38,592 nucleotides of DNA from Candidatus Rokuibacteriota bacterium. GTDB taxonomy: Bacteria; Methylomirabilota; Methylomirabilia; Rokubacteriales; CSP1-6. The position numbers and the translations under genes are program-made. The notes below the pieces were generated by a model, which saw only the letters and a list, made by a program, of their open reading frames with translations, had not been told where the DNA came from and ran no database searches. The DNA is taken from positions 1-38,592 of the forward strand of contig JACQWC010000199.1 of NCBI GenBank assembly GCA_016209635.1, given 5' to 3'. Below, piece after piece: positions 34,140 to 38,592 of the stretch; position 1 is the first letter of the stretch; each line of letters starts with the position of its first letter.

Positions 34140-34586
34140 GTGAAGAGACTTGTTGCCCTGTTCGTCGCGCTCGCCTTCGCCGTCGGCACAGCCGGGTTTG
34201 CCGTCGCGCAGACCACCACGACCACCCCGAAGGAGAAGGCCGTAGAGAAGAAGGAAGAGAAGAAGGCAGAGAAGAAGATGGCCGCGAAGAACGCCACCGG
34301 CACGGTGAAGTCGGCCACCGCCGACAGCCTCGTCGTCTCCGGCAAGGAGAAGGGCAAGGACGCCGAGTGGACGTTCGCGGTCGACACGAAGACGACCATC
34401 AAGAAGGCCGGCAAGGCCATCACGGCGACCGACCTGAAGGCCGGAGACCCCGTCCACGTGAAGTACATGGAGCAGGATGGCAAGATCGTCGCCCAGACGG
34501 TGACCGTCCAGGCCGGCGGGAAAGCCGCCAAGAAGGAAGAGGCGAAGGAGAAGGCCGCCGCGAACCCCTGCGCGGCGAAGAAGTAG
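34140..34586 (+). CDS. Secreted Lys/Ala-rich protein with a DUF5666-like domain
   Basis: A 148-residue exported protein. The signal peptide (KRLVALFVALAFAVGTAGFAVA, cleavage near AVAQ) is followed by a Lys/Glu-rich linker (about 28-50). A compact beta domain of about 70 residues comes next (GTVKSATADSLVVSGKEK, WTFAVDTKTTIKK, DLKAGDPVHVKYM). It resembles the small OB-like DUF5666 fold. The tail is Lys/Ala/Glu-rich with a single Cys near the end. The GTG start is supported by AGGAGGA nine bases upstream. It stands alone on the plus strand between two minus-strand units. Function is unknown; a periplasmic or surface location is inferred. Confidence 0.8.
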   Translation: MKRLVALFVALAFAVGTAGFAVAQTTTTTPKEKAVEKKEEKKAEKKMAAKNATGTVKSATADSLVVSGKEKGKDAEWTFAVDTKTTIKKAGKAITATDLKAGDPVHVKYMEQDGKIVAQTVTVQAGGKAAKKEEAKEKAAANPCAAKK

Positions 34587-34599
34587 CGCCTGACGCTCG

Positions 34600-34614
34600 C
34601 GGGGCCGGGCCCCG
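34600..34614. terminator. Short GC hairpin between convergent genes
   Basis: CGGGGC (34600-34605) and GCCCCG (34609-34614) form a 6-bp stem with a three-base loop. It is placed between the stops of the plus-strand gene and the convergent minus-strand gene. There is no T-run on either side; a bidirectional terminator is only a possibility. Confidence 0.3.
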
Positions 34615-34616
34615 GC

Positions 34617-35273
34617 TCAGCGGCCGGAGTCCGGCCCCGTCCGCTCCGCGATCCCCGTAAGCCAGACGTTCCGGTCGGTCAGCTCCACCCGCTCCGAGCG
34701 CCCTCCGGCGACCCGCATCGGGAGGAGCCATGTACTCACGGCGTGGTAGCCGACCACCCGGGGACCGAGGAGAAACGTGGACCGGTCCTTCTTCTTGATC
34801 GGAGTGGTGGTCTTGTCGACGAGCACCGATCGAGTGGCGATCAGCACCCAGGCGCCCTCCGGAACCTCCCCGAGCTCGAACGTTCCGTCCGGCGCCACGA
34901 CGGCCGTCAGCACCAGGGGGGCGCCCCCTCGGAGCCGCAGCTCGGCCTCGTACGCCTCGCGCGCCTGGCGCACCGAGGTCGCCGACGTCCGGTACGCCTG
35001 CATGGAGTCACGGGACTGCCGCTTGATCTCCTCGAGGGCGCCCAGGAAGCCGTCGGAGCGCGGGAGGAGTGTGAGGGTGGTTCCTCCGAGCGGTTTCGGG
35101 CGGCCGTCGGGCGTTCGCGACTCTTCGAAAGCGCGCCCATCGAGGACGCCGACGGCTCCGGCCCGGGCGGCCGCCAGGTAGGGCTCGAGATCGACGTCGA
35201 GCCCCTCGGCGAGCGCGACAGGTCCGACGATCAGGAGCGCCACGAGACGGAGCGCGGATTTCCCGGAGATCAT
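34617..35273 (-). CDS. Exported protein with a carboxypeptidase-regulatory-like domain
   Basis: A 218-residue protein with a signal peptide (ISGKSALRLVALLIVGPVALA). The mature domain contains GAVGVLDGRAFEES, PLGGTTLTLLPRSDGFL, a helical insert (about 85-120), and then VVAPDGTFELGEVPEGAWVLIATRSV. The last motif is characteristic of carboxypeptidase-regulatory/transthyretin-like beta sandwiches. The rest (STFLLGPRVVGYHAVSTWLLPM) completes the fold. The ATG at 35273 overlaps the stop of the acyltransferase gene (ATGA). Its role is unknown; the operon suggests an envelope function. A longer upstream frame is only the acyltransferase gene in another frame. Confidence 0.72.
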   Translation of the reverse strand: MISGKSALRLVALLIVGPVALAEGLDVDLEPYLAAARAGAVGVLDGRAFEESRTPDGRPKPLGGTTLTLLPRSDGFLGALEEIKRQSRDSMQAYRTSATSVRQAREAYEAELRLRGGAPLVLTAVVAPDGTFELGEVPEGAWVLIATRSVLVDKTTTPIKKKDRSTFLLGPRVVGYHAVSTWLLPMRVAGGRSERVELTDRNVWLTGIAERTGPDSGR

Positions 35274-36136
35274 GGCGCCTCCGGAGGCCGTGTCCGCCAC
35301 CGGTTGTGAACCCAGAGCCACTGCTCCGGCGACTCCCGGATCGCGGCCTCGATCACCTCCGTGCACCTCGCGGTCAGTTCGACGACGGCGCGGTCGACGT
35401 CATTCGCGTCCAGCGGGAGGAGGGGCGGGTGGATCATGACGCGGTGCCGCCACGCCCCCTCGCGGTGGATGAAGATGGGCACGACGGGCGTTCCCGTGCG
35501 GAGCGCGAGGAGCGCGACGCTCCGCGAGGTGCTCGCCGGACGGCCGAAGAACGGCACGAACACCCCCTCGCGGCGTGAGGCGTTCTGGTCGAGCAGGATC
35601 CCGACCAGCCGGCCCCGCCGGAGGGCCTCGAGCACCGGCCGGAGGGCGTGGCGCTTGTCGATCAGCTCCACGCCCGTCTTGTGTCGCAGGCGCTCGGCCA
35701 GCCCGTCGAGCCAGGGCGCGTCGAGCGGACGCACGACCACCGAGAGGGGGTACCCCGTGAGGCGGTGCGCCGCGCTCAGGAGCTCCCAGTTCCCGAGGTG
35801 CGCCGTCGCGATCAGCGCGCGCCCATGGATCGCCATCACGCTCCGGAGGTGGTCGAGCCCGTCGAGGGTGACGCCGCGCAGGAAGGGCTCGAGCGGCCGG
35901 GTCAGGAGCGCGCACAGCTCGACGAACATCATGCCGAGGTGCTGGTGCGCGCGCCTGGCGATCCGGCGGCGCGCCGCCTCGGAGAGCGCGGGGAAGGCGC
36001 GGACCAGGTTCTCCAGCGCGATCCGCCGGCGACGGGACGGGGCGAGGTACAGGAGGTCGCCCAGGCGGCGGCCGAGCCACAGGGCGGCGTGGGGCGGGAG
36101 GTGCCCGACGCCCCACGCGATGGCGCGAAGGATCAG
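35270..36136 (-). CDS. LpxL/HtrB-type lysophospholipid/lipid A acyltransferase
   Basis: A 288-residue inner-membrane acyltransferase. The catalytic HX4E motif is in ATAHLGNWELLSAA. Other family signatures are RRRIALENLVRAFP, LIDKRHALRPVLEALRRGRLVGILLDQNA and FFGRPASTSRSVALLALRTGTPVVP. Such enzymes add a secondary acyl chain to lipid A or related lipids. No ATG, GTG or TTG lies in frame near the expected N-terminus. The best start is the CTG at 36136, forming a CTGA overlap with the dedA stop and giving (M)ILRAIAWGVGHLPPHAALWLG, which aligns with normal LpxL beginnings. The specific lipid acceptor cannot be told. Confidence 0.85.
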   Translation of the reverse strand: MILRAIAWGVGHLPPHAALWLGRRLGDLLYLAPSRRRRIALENLVRAFPALSEAARRRIARRAHQHLGMMFVELCALLTRPLEPFLRGVTLDGLDHLRSVMAIHGRALIATAHLGNWELLSAAHRLTGYPLSVVVRPLDAPWLDGLAERLRHKTGVELIDKRHALRPVLEALRRGRLVGILLDQNASRREGVFVPFFGRPASTSRSVALLALRTGTPVVPIFIHREGAWRHRVMIHPPLLPLDANDVDRAVVELTARCTEVIEAAIRESPEQWLWVHNRWRTRPPEAP

Positions 36137-36759
36137 GTCGGCCGTCGGCCGCGCTCGCGCGCGATCTCGACCACGATCGGGATGACGGAAAGGACGACCA
36201 CGACGATCACGATCACGTGGATGTGGGCGCCGACGTTCGGGATCATCTGGCCAAGGAGATAGCCCGCCGACGTCATGCTCGCCACCCATCCCACGCCGCC
36301 GGCGATATTGTAGAAAACGAAGCGCCGGTACGCCATCTGCCCGACGCCGGCGACGACCGGCGCGAAGGTCCGGACGATGGGCACGAAGCGGGCGATGACG
36401 ATCGTCTTGGCGCCGTGCCGGGCGTAGAAGCGGCGGGTGCGCTCCACGTGGGCCGGGTTGAAGAACAGTGACTTCTCGCGCGTGAAGAGCCGCGGACCGA
36501 TCCGCGCCCCGATCGCGTACCCGACGGAGTCGCCGGTGACGGCGGCCACCATGAGGAGGGCGTTCAGCCACCAGATGTTCAGCCCGCCGGCGGCGGCGAC
36601 GAGCCCGGCCGTGATCAGGAGCGAGTCACCGGGCAGGAAGAACCCGACCAGGAGCCCGGTCTCGGTGAAGACGATCGCGGCCAGAACCACGTACCCGCCC
36701 CACTGGATCAGCGCGTCGAGCGAGTACGCCCCCGTCAGGACGTCGAGGACGAACTCCAA
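36133..36759 (-). CDS. DedA/VTT-domain membrane protein
   Basis: A 208-residue polytopic protein of the DedA family. It shows the conserved FFLPGDSLLITAGL, GDSVGYAIGARIG, HGAKTIVIARFVPIVRTFAPVVAGVG and the C-terminal helix with VIVIVVVVLSVIPIVVE. DedA proteins are thought to flip undecaprenyl phosphate or phospholipids and to affect membrane homeostasis. It starts at TTG 36759, six bases after the hppA stop. Its own stop overlaps the CTG of the acyltransferase gene, which supports a joint lipid or envelope role. Confidence 0.92.
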   Translation of the reverse strand: MEFVLDVLTGAYSLDALIQWGGYVVLAAIVFTETGLLVGFFLPGDSLLITAGLVAAAGGLNIWWLNALLMVAAVTGDSVGYAIGARIGPRLFTREKSLFFNPAHVERTRRFYARHGAKTIVIARFVPIVRTFAPVVAGVGQMAYRRFVFYNIAGGVGWVASMTSAGYLLGQMIPNVGAHIHVIVIVVVVLSVIPIVVEIARERGRRPT

Positions 36760-36765
36760 CGGCCG

Positions 36766-38592
<1,827 letters not shown>

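Overview
The window is about 38.6 kb of very GC-rich bacterial chromosome, densely packed with housekeeping genes. Almost every gene between about 1.0 and 33.9 kb lies on the minus strand. Neighbours are commonly joined by 4-base start/stop overlaps (ATGA or GTGA) or gaps of a few bases. The gene set (lipoprotein signal peptidase, LpxL/HtrB-type acyltransferase, MltD-type transglycosylase, FtsEX-EnvC, Tat and a membrane pyrophosphatase) indicates a diderm bacterium. Gene content and style resemble Methylomirabilota/Rokubacteria-like environmental genomes, but that placement is inference from memory, not from a search.

Layout. At the left edge, on the plus strand, are the 3' end of thiC and a small exported protein. 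Then, on the minus strand and read from right to left, come: a membrane H+-pyrophosphatase (cut by the right edge), a DedA protein, an LpxL-like acyltransferase and an exported protein; then, after a convergent plus-strand secreted protein, an MltD-like transglycosylase with LysM, a MoaD/ThiS-like protein, tRNA-Sec, a DUF3105 protein, a lipoprotein, a 93-residue protein, selA, selB, tatA, two GT-C type membrane glycosyltransferase-like proteins, a retropepsin-like protein, ileS, lspA, an rluD-type pseudouridine synthase, glmU, glmS, a pcrA/uvrD helicase, gatC, gatA, gatB, ftsE, ftsX, envC, a CtpA protease, tsaD, ntrB, ntrC, an enoyl-CoA hydratase and a TetR remnant.

Functional themes. (1) Selenocysteine decoding: tRNA-Sec, SelA and SelB lie together, so the organism very likely makes selenoproteins, although none is encoded in the window. 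(2) tRNA charging, modification and translation: GatCAB amidotransferase, IleS, TsaD and RluD. (3) Envelope assembly and septal peptidoglycan turnover: GlmU/GlmS supply UDP-GlcNAc, FtsEX-EnvC activates amidases, and CtpA, MltD, LspA, LpxL and TatA act on the envelope. (4) An NtrBC-type sigma54 two-component system.

Main oddities. The pcrA helicase gene is cut by a single in-frame amber codon. Two copies of an imperfect palindrome with the same core lie in protein-coding sequence and are read in the same frame, giving the peptide LGTPLAR in two unrelated proteins, reminiscent of protein-embedded palindromic elements. tRNA-Sec sits 10 bases upstream of a protein start in the sel gene run. Relics of a pRiA4b ORF-3-like gene and a TetR regulator remain. 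The MoaD-like protein carries two residues after its Gly-Gly. The NtrC homologue has GAFTDA in place of GAFTGA. The LpxL-like gene appears to start at CTG inside a CTGA overlap.
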